Shown: positions 23,741-36,074 of the stretch, piece by piece | Position numbering within the stretch: the first letter of the stretch is position 1 | How the letters are laid out: each line of letters starts with the position of its first letter | DNA from: Gigaspora rosea | Taxonomy: Eukaryota > Glomeromycota > Glomeromycetes > Diversisporales > Gigasporaceae | Length of the DNA: 64,000 nucleotides | Assembly: GCA_003550325.1 (NCBI GenBank) | Contig: QKWP01001221.1 | Location: forward strand, 7,941-71,940 | Direction of reading: 5' to 3' | Program-made: the position numbers and the translations under genes | The notes under the pieces: generated by a model | What the model was told of the DNA's origin: nothing | Seen by the model: only the letters and a program-made list of their open reading frames with translations | The model's database searches: none

Positions 23741-26700
23741 TCACTGAGTTCTCCACCTCCTGTTTCTTCTGTTTTTAAAAAAATTAAAATTTCTTTCAGC
23801 TTCCATGAGTTCCGGAACGCGTGGCTCCTTGTTTCGAACTTCAAAAACCTTATGTTTTCTTTTCAAAGATCTCTCTATACCGGCACATTTTTCCCACTTG
23901 ATGACTTCATTGCATCTCTCCTTCCAAATAACACGATAGAAACCCTTTTGTACTACATACAAAAATGCATCTATACAAGTTTTGGTGTCCTTTCTAGACA
24001 GTCCCTTCTTGTAAAATAACTCGATTTTCTCTCTTTCTACAAGACCACTTAAATAAACTTCTCTTTCCTTGAAGCGAACTTCTTTACTATTACTTAACAG
24101 AATTTCACTTAATTCCCAAATACTTAACAGGAAACTTGCTTCGTCCGAGAGTACTGCCCATGCAGCACTCAGTGCTGTGTTTTCTGTCTCCTGCCAAAAA
24201 TTCTCTGCAAAACTACAACGAATTAAATGTTTCATGGTTTCCTTAGTCTCCTCCTTGCACAAAATGCAGTTTGGTGACTTATACAACCAAGGTTTACGGG
24301 CATGCAACTCATTCAGTGTTGGGAGAAGTTGGAACATTCCTTTGATTCGTAGTATTAATTTGAAACTGCTTTCCATTCCTCTACATCTGACTCCTCCCAA
24401 TTCCTTTAGCCTTGCCCATCTGTAGGCCCAGTCTAGCTTATCACTATTATAATTATATTCTGCTGCTAGACTTTTGCTCGAAAGAAGGCATCTTCCCTCG
24501 ACGGCTCTTCTCTTTAACCGCAAAATAAACTTACGCGGACAGGTGTCAATATGTTTTCCATTCCACCACAGAGATGCATTCCAACGTGTGGGATTGGTAG
24601 GTATCCACTTCCAGTCTTCTTCTAAATGCGCCGCTTCTTTTGCTAACCTGTCTGCAAGTTCGTTCCATACTATACCACTGTGAGCCTTGACTTTACAAAG
24701 CTCTAAGGAGAGATTTTTGACTTGGACTACCTCATAAATCTTGTCAAGAATTGACCTGTTTTTCAATTTAAGGCTCTTCTTGAAACTTCGTGACCTGAAC
24801 ACATTCTCAATACTACTAATCGCTACTAAACTATCTGTCTTAACTACAACTACAGAATCTAATTTTACTACTAACAGCGCACAAAGAATTGCAACCAATT
24901 CAGATCTCGTCGATGAAGGCCAATCGGCCACCCTGATTTTCCCTAACAAATTTACCGTCTCCTCCTCTTTATCTACTTGTACCCAAGCAGAACCCATTCT
25001 ATCTTCAATACCTTCCTCCTCCTTATACCAAGAACCATCAGTATAAAAGACATAATCTGATCTTTCCTCCTGTATATTTTTTCTAACCATACCTAATAGT
25101 AAATTCGTAATTTTACTACTTAACCCTTGTTTTTTAATTATTTCAAATTCTATTCTGTTAACTTCTACTGCCATGGCTAATCTTTCTGTACTATTTTGAT
25201 CTTTAGGTGCATTTTCATAAGCCGTATGCCTATAATAGCTCAAAGGAAATGACATTAACCAGTCGTTCTCCTTTTTGACTATGCAAACTATTCTGCTAAT
25301 ACACTCTTTCATTTCTATTGAGAATTGGCAACCATTCTCTTTTCCACCTTTATTTAAAGCACAGCCTTTACACCTATTTATTCTAACCGCACCTTTCACT
25401 TTTTGGGTTTTGACCCAATGCTCTACTATGGCTTTGCGCGTGAACTTTTTGCTTATGCGTCCCAGAGCGTGTGTAGTTGAATTTTTCTTTCTTACTATTA
25501 CCCAATCCTTGCACCTTTTATCATTGCGAACTTTTTTCCTTATTGGTGACGAAAGCTTACTACTTTCACCTTCTAGTCGGTATTTCCTTTTAAGCTCCCT
25601 TGAGGACTTGTTTATCATAACCCTTTCTTCGATCCTGCTGAACCAATCAGGTGTCTTTCCCCTCATGCTTCTTTCCCTTATACCTCTGACTTGCTGCTAT
25701 GACATCAAACTAGTGCCTGTCGGGTCTATTAACTGGTTCAGTGATACCAACTCCAAACTAACCCTTGTGTTCATCGAGTTCTTTATTGCTCTTTCATCCA
25801 GAAAACTTACAATCGCAACCTCTTTGTTACACACCTCGTTCTGAATACTTTGGGTTTAGAACTTTAAATTGATTAATTTGCATTTTTCAATCACATTGCA
25901 TGAAAGATTTCCCTTCCAGAGAGTAGCATGCCAAGCATCAAAAGGCACACTACGTACATCTTGCAAAATACCCGCCTTGATTGCACCTTGTTTATTCTTA
26001 GCTCTGCCAGGCTTTCTAAACCTTNGAAAACTTACAATCGCAACCTCTTTGTTACACACCTCGTTCTGAATACTTTGGGTTTCGAACTTTAAGTTGATTA
26101 ATTTGCATTTTTCAATCACATTGCATGAAAGATTTCTCTTCCAGAGAGTAGCATGCCACGCATCAAAAGGCACACTACGTACATCCTGCAAAATACCTGC
26201 CTTGATTTCACCTTGTTTTATTCTTAGCTCTGCCAGGCTTTCTAAACCTTTATTACTGTTTAGCCTTTTTAAGAGACTCGTCGCCTGCTTAGCCAACAAA
26301 GAGCTTGCCAAGGATTTGAAGCCCAGAATACCTCCGTGAAATATTATATCATTTGGTGCGGTTTGTGCTATGTCTAACTTTTTTTTACATAGGCGGATTA
26401 TTGGCTGGTGTATATTTTCTAGGTCCTTTTCTGATAGGGCTGTGGTTAGTAAAATATATTCTAATTTTGGAAGAAGCACCTGATTGTTTATATAGCTTAG
26501 CTGACTAGCTATCACCTTTTTCTTTTCTAATACATGCGTAAACAATCTAACAATCTTCTTTACTATCCTTTTAATATTAGCTAAATCCTTGGATGTGTGC
26601 AAGTATATACCCAGGCATTTTATATCATATAATTTTGGTTCTGCAAATAATTTCGTTTTGCAGAAAAAGACACAACTTTCTTCCTTTGGAAGCTTCGAGT

Positions 26701-29280
26701 TAATTATTACCAGCTTGGACTTGCTGCCATTAATTTCGATGTCATTAATTTGGAAGAACTGCTCTGCAATATTAATTGTTCTTTCTAATTGCTCCTTTGA
26801 GCATGCAATCCATGTTGTGTCATCAGCATATGCTAGAACAGCCTGCCGTATGTTTAATCCTCTTTCCTTGTTTATGTTTGTCTTGAAACTATTTACTTTA
26901 GCAGTATAGCCCAGGGACTTGTCCTTCTGGACCCTAACTAACAGAGGATCATAAAAAATTCTCCACACCAAGGGAGAGATAGCCTCGCCTTGGTTGATAC
27001 CGTCCTCAGCTACGAACTCTTCTGTAAGGCCGTAATCTGTTATTACTTGCATACGCCTCTTACTGAATAGGTTAATTACAAAATTAATTACAGTTTCTGG
27101 AAGCCTTATTCTCTGCATCAATTTTTCAAGCATCACAAGACTAACATAATCAAACGCCTTCTTCATATCTTGGAAAAGGAGCCACATTTTCTTCTTTTTC
27201 TCATGAGCCTCTTCGAGGAATGAGTTTAAGATATGAATAGGTTCCTCCATTGAATTTTCTGGTAGACCTGCAAAATTAGGTCCTTGCAAAATGTTCTTGT
27301 CTTTAATTATCACACTTAATCTCTTTGTTATGATTTTTGTTATGCACTTACGGAAGGCTTCCAATAATGCAATTGGTCTCACCCTATTCAACTCAAAACC
27401 CCAATCTTCTCCCTTCGGAATCGTATAAATTTGTGCGACTTTCAATTTGTTTGGAATATTTCCTTGCACAAGACAAATATTTGCAAAATTTTTGAAAGCT
27501 GTATGCACTCGGAGATCCGCTTGTTTAATTAACTCATAAGTAATATTGGATACCCCTGGTGCCGAATTTGTTCTAATCTCATTAAGCATTAAGAGCCATT
27601 CCTCTAACTCTACTGGTAACAGAACCGGCTCATACCATTCTTCTTGAATCCCACTTAGTGGTTGATAAATACTTCTCAACACTTCATTCAGTAGGTCTAG
27701 TCGAGGAATACTTCTTCTGAACTGTTCCTTAAAATGCTTGTTGGTCTTGGATAGAACTTCACTGGGTTCGGAGATTAACTCATATTCATCATTCTCCTTG
27801 ATTAATATTCGGTCCAAAACTACCTTATTAAATGGCCTTTCGAGAAGCTTCTTAGCATTTTCTTCTGCTCATCTACAATCATTTCGCATCTTTTTTGCAC
27901 GTACTTTTTGATTTTCCTTTTCTCTATGCAATTTTTCTTCACTAATAAATTTGCCTTCTATTGCTTTCCACCACAAAGATGCACTATTAAGCCAAATATC
28001 AACATGTTCCAGATTGATATTTGGTATCCCCGTACCTGCACTGGAATTAATACTTTTGATTTTATTATTCCAGCTGCTGATCATGTGATGCGCATTCTTG
28101 TTGTTTGCAACACTTTTGATTAATCTGCCAAACTCTTTGGCCACTTTTTTGGTAGGCGACTCCTTATCCTTTTTGACAGACTTCTTTTTATTTTGAATTT
28201 TTTTCTTTGGCAATGTTTCTATTGCTGCCTTCCAAATTGCAGCCTCGATTATAACCCATAATTGATCTATGCAGACTCTTTGCTCAGGTACCTGATATGA
28301 CTCTTCAGTTTGTTAATCCTTTAGTAGCCATTGTGGCAAATTCTTTTTGATCTTATTCCATAGCGCCGTTCTGTAATTGTCCCAATTTTCCTTCGTTGCC
28401 TTGTCAAGCTTCCAAACTATTCGTGATGAGGAAGTTTGCCCTGCTCTGCACTTTGAGTCTGTGCAATTACTGCAATCCAAAAGAATTTCAACTATGGGCA
28501 ATTCATGATCACTACCTGTTACTGTTCCCATTTCGATGATATCTGCTTTTAAAGCCTTGCTCATTAAGTTTTCTGACAACCATATTTGGTCTATCCTTGT
28601 ACTTGTATGACCGTTACTCCAAGTGTACTTTCTGGCCCTGGGATTTAGCCTTCTGAAAGCATCTACAAAGGATTTCTTTTCCATCCATGTGAAAAGAGAA
28701 CAACGTTTGAGGTTTGTTGTTTGTGAGGACTTATCCAATAGTTTGTTGGGTATACGATTAAAGTCCCCCATTATAACGATTTGCCAGGTCTTCTCATTTT
28801 TATTAACTATTTCTTGGATTTTTCCAATAACCATTGTTGCACATGTCTCATCACTTGGAGGTATGTAAGCTACAATTATTAGTAGTTTACACTTTTTAAA
28901 GAAAATATATGCACACATTAAATATTCATTAAATCGTTCTATTTTCCCTATATGTTGCTCAATGTTCCTGTGCATCAAAAGTCCTACGCCTGACCCTTTG
29001 AGTTTGTCAGGTGATGCACTCGACCAAAAACTTCTAAAATTGCCCAGATCTTTTGCTATAAACTTCGCCTCTCTTTCACCCAAATTCGTTTCTGCTATTC
29101 CAATTATATCTACTTTTTCCTCAATAGCCCATGAAACTAAAAAATCTACTCTATGAAATTGTGTTTTAAGTCCATTAATATTATGAAACGCAACCCCTAT
29201 GCTCCTTTCCTGAACCCCACCAAATGGTGCAACATCCTTACACCCCTTAGAAGTTGCACCATTCTCTATTACAACTGGGG
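23741..29280 (-). pseudogene. LINE ORF2: endonuclease-RT-RNase H, three in-frame stops
   Basis: One continuous frame contains AP-endonuclease motifs (FHNINGL, IAETNL, MGDFNR, GSDHELP; 28313-29200), RT with YADDT (25856-27817), a CCHC-like knuckle CILC..H..C (zf-RVT, about 24260-24340) and RNase H with YTDGSW, a Glu in STRSELVA, KTDSL and ELADRLAKEA (23741-25666). Stops interrupt it at 28313 (TAA), 27869 (TGA) and 25697-25699 (TAG). A fourth stop at 25856 lies only in the lower-quality duplicate beside the N and is probably an artefact. All catalytic residues are present, so it was inactivated recently or the stops are sequence errors. Confidence 0.92.
25801..26250. repeat. 224-bp duplication across a single N (assembly seam)
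   Basis: 25801-26024 and 26026-26250 are near-identical copies separated by the only ambiguous base, N at 26025. The left copy lacks one T in a homopolymer and has several substitutions. The duplication lies in the RT C-terminal region of the LINE. Dropping the left copy gives a smooth reading EVAIVSFLDERAIKNS into the downstream sequence. The pattern is that of two overlapping contig ends joined without merging. Confidence 0.9.
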
Positions 29281-29286
29281 CGCCCT

Positions 29287-30693
29287 TCAGGAGCGACAGG
29301 GCCTTTCCAGCCCTTGTTTTTCTTCAATTCTATTAAGACGTCTCAGAATTTCTTCTAGAATACTTTTTTCCTCAAATTTGGTGCTTCGGGAGGGTGCACA
29401 ATGTACATTTTCTTTTGTAAATCCTGTTTCTGCTATTGCACTTTTGTTACTATATTGCGTTTCTCTTAATACATTCTTTCCTTTTCTGTTTTCGCGAGAA
29501 TGACTCCTCGATCTAGCTTCTAGTGGCACTTTCTTTCTGGGTTTGGTGAGGTTATCTATTCCTACTATACTTTCTTGTTCTTCCGCCAAAGTAGCGTACT
29601 TCTTTTTTCCATAAAATTCTCTACTTTCATTAATCTGTCTATCACTTTCATTTCTCAAGTTTAATACGTATTTTTTACCGGTTTCTTTCCAAAAGAGAGA
29701 GTTACTTCCATAATTGACTTGAGTTAGGACCGCTTTCTCAAGATCCTCTTTACAATCAAAGTATACAAAAGCTGACCCCCTCGGATTACCATTACTATTT
29801 ACTGGTATAAAGATTGTTTTTGCTTTGACTTGTTTTAGTTGTCTGAATAATAAGACCTCCATCGTATTTCTTGGAATACCACCTAATACTGCTCTAAATG
29901 ACTTTCTTTCTTCCATGATCTTTTCTTGCTTTATACCCTTCGAGATTCTAGTAAGCCATCTACCTATTGGAAGTGCCCATGTATTCTCGAGTATATTCTT
30001 GTATCTTTGGTTTTTGAGTGTTAAATCCACAACTGCTGTTTTATTGAACTTATTTGTTGTCCAAGTAATATTCTTAACTTTTCCATAGCGACCCATTAGT
30101 TTTTTGATTGATACATTGCCATTTTTGAGTGGAACATCCCAAATCGTATAGGTTTCTTGCATACCTAAAGCCTCTTGTTTATACTGAGTAAGGTTGTTTT
30201 TTTCCTTGTTTTGGTTCACATTTACTTGAAATTCTTTGTCTTCTAACGACATCATTACGTCTTCCTCTGGATTCTCTGGTTTCTCTAATTGTTGAACCTG
30301 ATTTCCATCTTCGATTTCATATTTGAGCTTAAGCTCATCTTCCAAGACTTGAGTTTCATAATCCATCATTCCACACTCTAGCTGAAGGAGAGTTTCTATC
30401 CTAGCCTGATTTTTTGCTTCTGTAGAATCAACACTTTCCTTCGACTCCTTTCTTTGAATTTCACCAAGTTGCTTTTCTGATAGTTTTGTATAGCATTCCA
30501 AAAAATGCCTTATAATACAAATTTCTTCCGCTGTAATGATTTGTATGGCTTTTGCTAATTCTTGGTCTACTATCTGTGTTCTTACACATTCTCTTTTTAA
30601 TAAGTCTAAACAACCTGTACCACCATACTTTATAGCTTGGTACCCCTTCTTAAGAAATTCAACCTTCCATTCTGGAACTTGCATTCTGTTCAT
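29287..30693 (-). CDS. LINE ORF1 protein with two RRM-like domains
   Basis: An open frame of 468 residues starting at ATG (30693). The N-terminal ~150 residues are acidic and helical. A first RRM-like fold spans about residues 185-260 (YTIWDVPL then GKVKNITW). A second, at about 265-330, has FRAVLGGIP and the RNP1-like GNPRGSAFVYF. The C-terminus is basic and Ser/Arg-rich with KKVPLEARSRSHSRENRKGK. ORF1 proteins of this kind bind the LINE RNA to form the RNP. The frame is intact, unlike ORF2, and overlaps or abuts the start of ORF2 in another frame. Confidence 0.88.
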   Translation of the reverse strand: MNRMQVPEWKVEFLKKGYQAIKYGGTGCLDLLKRECVRTQIVDQELAKAIQIITAEEICIIRHFLECYTKLSEKQLGEIQRKESKESVDSTEAKNQARIETLLQLECGMMDYETQVLEDELKLKYEIEDGNQVQQLEKPENPEEDVMMSLEDKEFQVNVNQNKEKNNLTQYKQEALGMQETYTIWDVPLKNGNVSIKKLMGRYGKVKNITWTTNKFNKTAVVDLTLKNQRYKNILENTWALPIGRWLTRISKGIKQEKIMEERKSFRAVLGGIPRNTMEVLLFRQLKQVKAKTIFIPVNSNGNPRGSAFVYFDCKEDLEKAVLTQVNYGSNSLFWKETGKKYVLNLRNESDRQINESREFYGKKKYATLAEEQESIVGIDNLTKPRKKVPLEARSRSHSRENRKGKNVLRETQYSNKSAIAETGFTKENVHCAPSRSTKFEEKSILEEILRRLNRIEEKQGLERPCRS

Positions 30694-31983
30694 CGATTAT
30701 CACAATATTTGGTACACAAGATTTGATTTGCTGCGCACGTGACAAGTTTGTTTATTTTCAGTTTGTTTACTTCATTTATTGTTTTGTTGTTTATGCAGAT
30801 CATGCAATTGTTTTGTTTGTTTGTTGTTTTAGTGATCTACGATTCAGGGTTAAGCCCAATCCCCAAAAATTTCCAAAAAATTTTTTTCAAAAAAAATTTG
30901 AAGTTTAGGTTTGTCAGCTAGTATTGTCCTTTTTCTTTTAAGTTGTACTAGCAAACTCTATATGATTTTTGCTTGTCCTTCTTTTTCCTTAGGGAGTTTT
31001 TGGCTGTTTCCTAAGTTACTTATCTCGTTTTTAGCTTTTTTCTTTTCTGCCAGATTTGGAAAAGTTGATCAGCGGAGAGAGTTTTTACCAATATAATGTA
31101 TCACAATATAGATATAAACAAATCAACTAATGAATAAACATTTATATTTTTTTATTGGGCATAAGGCACATAATCCAAGTAAATTACAAATCAAATATTA
31201 ATTAAATAATATTTATTAGATTGTAATTATTAATTTATTAAAATTCATTGATAATTTATAAATCACTATATAGAACATATAAAATTACATTATATGATAA
31301 CTGCTTTGCTAACTACAAAGAATCCTGTCTATATAAATTTATTTTATTTTTCAATATTACAAAGCAATTTGATTTTCTACTATATAATTAAAATATCTAC
31401 AATAATTTAAGTATATGTTGTAAGTAGGAAGGAATTATAATAGATTGGAATCTACTTAGATTAGAATAAAATAATTATACTAAAAGTCCCAACCTTAATC
31501 TTAAAAATAATTATTATTACAAAAATCATCATTTCTGCATTCATATAACAAGATAAAGAAATTGCCAAATTCACTAAAAAATAGGTGAATTGAGAATAAC
31601 AAATTACTGTCTTCTTCCTTTATAATCACGCAGTCTGTATTATACAAATTGTGTGATTGGATAAAGATTTTTAGTATTTGAAAAATGATGATAATAAAAT
31701 AGAAATACTTAAAGAACTTAACATTAACATTTTACTTCTTTCTGCTATAGGTCATGTTACAAGGTTTGTCTATAAGCTAGTAGAGAAGTTGTCCCTATAT
31801 AAATATTAGATGTGAAAACAATTTGAAATCAATAGCATAATCAATACAGTATAAGAAACCAAAAAAATCTTATAAATTGTATACCTCCTCAAAAAAAGAA
31901 TTAATAAAGTAATTACCTGAAACATATTTTTATCTGTTATAAACTTGCAATATTGTTTTGCTAAAAAAAATAATACTTAATTA
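30694..31983. other. AT-rich interval, no gene seen
   Basis: Upstream of LINE ORF1; the first few hundred bases may be its 5' UTR. Short ORFs at 30723-31096 are T-rich low complexity. Confidence 0.5.
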
Positions 31984-32293
31984 GAGGTCGGTCAAAGCGG
32001 AGGAAAATTTAGTTAGGGTTAGAGTTACTTTTTTGATGCATTTAGAAGGTTTTTTATATATAGATATCAAGAATTCAATTTATGCAGTATGTAGATTATA
32101 TATTGAGTTAACTCCGCTTTAAGGGTAATAACAGATATTACATAATATTTTTTTACTATAACTTCTACCCCCTCTCCCTACGCAAGAGAAATTTGATTGG
32201 CTGTTATAAATTTATATATCTAACATAAGAAAATTAGAGACCCCTTTCCCTTCAGGATATTACGTAATATCTGTTATTATCCTAACCGACCTC
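31984..32293. mobile_element. 310-bp MITE with perfect 8-bp target duplication
   Basis: Ends GAGGTCGGTCA (left) and, inverted, GAGGTCGGTTA (right); cttaatta is duplicated at 31976-31983 and 32294-32301. Inner arms also mirror each other (ataacagatattac / gtaatatctgttat). Eight-base duplication suggests hAT, although the terminal base is G rather than the usual C/T. Confidence 0.85.
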
Positions 32294-32301
32294 CTTAATT
32301 A

Positions 32302-33156
32302 GCAAAAATTACAATCTACATAGTATAAACCAATTTTTCTTAAACTTCTCTATATTTTTATAAGATACCCTTCCTTCAAAGATGCATTTCCGGAAAGTTC
32401 TTGCTTGTGTGCATCTAATGAGCTATCTTTTATAGCAAAATCTCAAAAACTCCAAAAGAATCTTATAAAAGTAGGCAAAATAATTGTCCATCTTTGAAGG
32501 GGATATATATTACCAGGTGACATTAAATTTGATATTCTTTGTATTGATTGATTCTGAAGCCTTGATAGCTTATTTGTTTTAAGGAATGTTGTGTATTATG
32601 ACTAAGACTTTGAGTGAAAATTTTAAAACTGTGATTTCATTAATTTGTGTAATTTATAATAAAAAATTAGGCATCCTGTTGTAATTTCTGTGCCACTTTT
32701 TACCATGCCATTCTGTGCAATATGCCTGTATGTATCACTCCTACTGTGCCATTTCGTGTATTCCTGATACCAACCCATACTACACCCTAGACCACTTTTT
32801 TTATAGGGTTACAGGATACATTTACTGCATTAAGTAGTTACAAAAAAAAACAAAAGATTTTTGAACCACCTAACATCATTGCCCTAAAAAATTTTGCTAC
32901 TATTTCGCCAGCCAATCATATTTCGAGATCAGGTGTATACTAAGAAACGCAAAATCTATGAAACTGCTTATTTCGCACTAACAAAAAGTTTTTCTTAAGA
33001 AATTTTTGTATTAAGAAAGCTTTCCTAAGCTAACTTAATAACAAACTCTAACCCTAATTTAACTGTGAAAAAATTTTTTATTGAAATTTTTGGCGCTAGA
33101 GTCTTAAAGATTTTTGTGATGCTCTATTTTTTTTTATAGAATACTATTAATTATTT
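32302..33156. other. no gene; small inverted repeats
   Basis: A short inverted pair (ttccttcaaagatg at about 32370 against catctttgaagggg at about 32495) may be a small MITE. ccactttttttataggg (32791-32807) matches the end of the element at 46049-46752 and may be a stray terminus. Confidence 0.5.
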
Positions 33157-33323
33157 ATAGCTGTTTTCATAAATTCTGGACAACTGAAAAAATTGACGAT
33201 GACCGAATCGATAAGTTACTGAGTCAGAGTCAATAAGTAACTGACTTCTGCTGAACTCAGTAACTTATCGATTCTGTCATCAGCAATTTTTCAATTGCTT
33301 CAGAATTTATGAAAACAGCTATA
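33157..33323. repeat. 167-bp foldback
   Basis: atagctgttttcataaattc is mirrored by gaatttatgaaaacagctat; inside, gaatcgataagttactgagt is mirrored by its complement around a short loop. Confidence 0.88.
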
Positions 33324-33648
33324 ACTAGTTTTTGAGATATAGCAACTGTGATTTTAATATTAATTAGGCCATAAAAATTTAATTGCTTGGTTTTCATAAC
33401 ATGAAATTTTTAAATACAGTAGATCCGGCTGGCTGGCTGTCTTTTTTTTTAAAAAAAAAATTCATAAGTTATATAAAATTTTAAAAAAATTGTAAATAGA
33501 AATTTTTTTATAAAATTCCATCTGGTTATTAAAACATGTAAAAAAATTTTTCAGTGGGTTATGAAAACCAATTAATTAATTTTGCATGACCTAATTTATA
33601 TTTGTAAATTTATTTAGATTGATTTGATTATTTTAAAAGTATAATTTG

Positions 33649-34245
33649 GACCCTTTGGGTCTATAGTGCAGTAGTTAGCACTCCAGGATAATATTCGCAA
33701 GGTCGCCGGTTAAAGTCCAACGGGAGACAAAATTGTGTTAAGACCACGAATAGGAAAGATCTTTGAGAGAAATATCCAGTTATGATGGGTTACTATATCA
33801 ATAAGATTGATAAGGTTGTGTGACACAGCCACAATGTCAGACAATACCAGAAAAGGGTAAATCTGACAAGAAACATCGTTAACATAAGGAATTCCCAAAT
33901 TAGGAACAATAATGTCAAGAAATGACATAAACATTGAGTGACCCCAGTCCACAAAGCAAGCCGACTGGTGGGTCATGTGAAGTTAGGGAACTGCGGACCT
34001 AGATAAAGTGGGTCCTACACTGTGGGATCAGGGACCCAGGACGTCATGAGATGGACTTAATGGAGCATGAGCTATCTCACTAGTTCGGTGACTAACAGAG
34101 GCCAATGGCCTACCATCGATCTCCGCAGAATGATAACTCTGGCTTTAGAGAGTGACAGCAACCTAAGGTGTCTAGGACCTTCAAGATAGCGGAGAGAGGT
34201 GTCTAGGACCTTCAGGATAGCAGAGGGAGGTTATAAAAAACAAAA
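33649..34245 (+). mobile_element. tRNA-derived SINE with 14-bp target duplication
   Basis: The head resembles a tRNA gene: A-box-like tagtgcagtagttagca and B-box-like ggttaaagtcc within about 33660-33720, internal RNA polymerase III promoter elements. A non-tRNA body of about 520 bp follows, with a duplicated gtctaggaccttcaggatag motif near the end and an A-rich tail (ataaaaaacaaaa). aaaagtataatttg flanks both sides (33635-33648 and 34246-34259). An intact duplication and A-tail show LINE-type target-primed insertion. The ORF on the opposite strand (33710-33976) is incidental. Confidence 0.88.
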
Positions 34246-34265
34246 AAAAGTATAATTTGTTGTTA

Positions 34266-34705
34266 CATATGCTCTGATTTTTGGAATTTATAAAAAAAGC
34301 TTATTTTTTAAAACTTTAAAGCTAAATAATTTTTAATCTACTGGTCCATTTTAAATGATTTAACTACCAAAATGTTCGTCTCTTTGAGATGATTCCAATG
34401 AGCCCAAAATCATAAAAATGCAATTACAGGGTCATGAGAAAATGTGCTATCAAATAGGTGATGTACCTGAAATTGGTTTGACATAGATCAAACCAATTTC
34501 AGGTGTGTTACCTATTTTTATAGTACATTTTTTCATGACTCTGTGATTGGGGTTTTATGATTTTGGGCTCATTGGAATCATCTCAAAGAGACGAACATTT
34601 TGGTAGTTAAATCATTTAAAATGGACCAGTAGATCAAAAATTATTTAGCTTTAAAGTTTTAAAAAAATAAGCTTTTTTTATAAATTCCAAAAATCGGAGC
34701 ATATG
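34266..34705. repeat. 440-bp near-perfect foldback
   Basis: catatgctctgatttttgga is mirrored at the far end by tccaaaaatcggagcatatg; arms of about 215 bp meet near 34485 (ggtttgacatagatcaaacc). It lies 6 bp downstream of the SINE's right target repeat. Confidence 0.92.
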
Positions 34706-34775
34706 ATATTCATTATTTATTATTATTTAATTTTATTTATCTGTTATTAGGACAATATGCGATTAAAGTTATATA

Positions 34776-34948
34776 CAGTAAAAACTCCATAAATGCACTC
34801 TCTATAAGTGCACACCCTCTTTAAATGCACGCTCAAGTTCTGGCCCAAATATATTTATGCACTTTATAAATGCACTTTTTCTTATAGTTCTCTAAGTGCA
34901 CGTTGTTAAATGTTGTCCCAAGAGCGTGCACTTAAAGAGGTTTTACTG
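34776..34948. mobile_element. short mariner-like MITE
   Basis: Ends CAGTAAAAACTCCATAAATG and, inverted, CAGTAAAACCTCTTTAAGTG are flanked by TA (34774-34775, 34949-34950). The interior is a series of aatgcac/gtgcac words, like the other members at 9757 and 52424. Confidence 0.85.
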
Positions 34949-34950
34949 TA

Positions 34951-36074
34951 CTTTGAAAACTATGCTACAAAGGATGTTTAATAATATATTGTTACTATTA
35001 GATCTTTCCTAAATAAAGTTTGTCCATTGTAAAGATTTGAACTGCTTAGAAATTTTCTAGGCATAACCATCTAGTTCAGCTAACATTAAGATAATTATTA
35101 TGGTTCAAGGAACTATGAATCCTAAATCCGTTTTAAGCGTCCGGTTTGCTATTAGTAATTATCAACCACAATTTAACAATAAAAATATTTTTATGGAATC
35201 AAAATTGTATTGCTACATATACCATTATGAGCCCAAGGCTAACTAGTATAAATGATTTGTTAATAATCAATAGAAACTTTAAATCCAGTTGAGTTGGTGA
35301 AATTTATAGTTAAATGACGCGATTAACGATTAATAAAATTTTCACGGTTCCAATTTAATTATTAGTATCATATAAAAAAATATAATAAACTTTTGTTTAA
35401 CAACTTGACTTTTATTTTCAATGAGGTTAAAAGAACAAGTACCGATAAATTCTAAAAATGATACGTGACAATAATAAAATAACATAATATTTATCTAGAG
35501 TTTTAAACTGGTACGAAAATGAGTTTTGTGATTCCTACGAATCCTGTATACTACTATTGCTTTCACTATGGTAACATGCAGGGTTCGTAGAATTCACAAA
35601 TTTCATTTTGTGAATTTTGTAGACAAAAAAAAAAGGTAAATAATAAATAGACAAAAAATTAAACCACTTGATTTTTAGATAATAATCTGATATTTATTAT
35701 TAGAGAGTTTCAAAATTAACAAATAAGTAGTGCATTTCGAAAATAGAATTTTTTAAATAGCATTTTTACAATGTTGTTGAATAATAAGATTCTCAGATTT
35801 TAATTTAGAAACCCCGATAGGGGGTTTCATAATTAATAAATAAGTGACGTATTTTGAAAATAAGTAGATTTTTTAAATAGTATTTTTACTACGTTGAATT
35901 ATAAATCCGAAAGATAAAATAAGATTCTCTGAATTTAATTATGAAACCCCTAATGGGGTAGTTTTTTTTATATTTGTATAAATGTTTTAAGTAATATAGA
36001 TTACAACATAGTACTGTAGTATTTTTACCGATAGAACCAAAAATTGCTAACACCGTAAATGAGTTAAGAGAAAA
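34951..36074. other. no gene; AT-rich with a diverged local duplication
   Basis: Two diverged copies of a ~150-bp unit (caaaattaacaaataagtag / cataattaataaataagtga, followed by ttttttaaatag.atttttac) lie at about 35700-35880. A partial third end recurs near 35940. Confidence 0.55.

Larger units (their letters stand above)
23741..30693 (-). mobile_element. non-LTR retrotransposon (APE-RT-RNase H LINE)
   Basis: A two-ORF LINE on the minus strand: ORF1 with RRM-like domains (29287-30693), then ORF2 with endonuclease, RT, RNase H and zinc knuckle (about 29280 down to 23741). The domain set fits the I/Tad1-type LINEs of fungi; the clade is inferred. The ends are not defined by target duplications here. 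Confidence 0.93.

Noticed and set aside
25275..25844. 189-aa plus-strand ORF
   Set aside because: It lies opposite LINE ORF2 RNase H coding with clear motifs on the minus strand; it is a shadow. The same applies to 23720-24683, 26589-26909, 28623-28868, 29153-29503 and 29825-30088.
33655..33725. Functional tRNA gene
   Set aside because: Boxes A and B are recognisable, but the arms do not fold into a full cloverleaf and the sequence continues into a SINE body with a target duplication.
33710..33976. 88-aa minus-strand ORF
   Set aside because: It is contained in the SINE body; no protein family is recognised.
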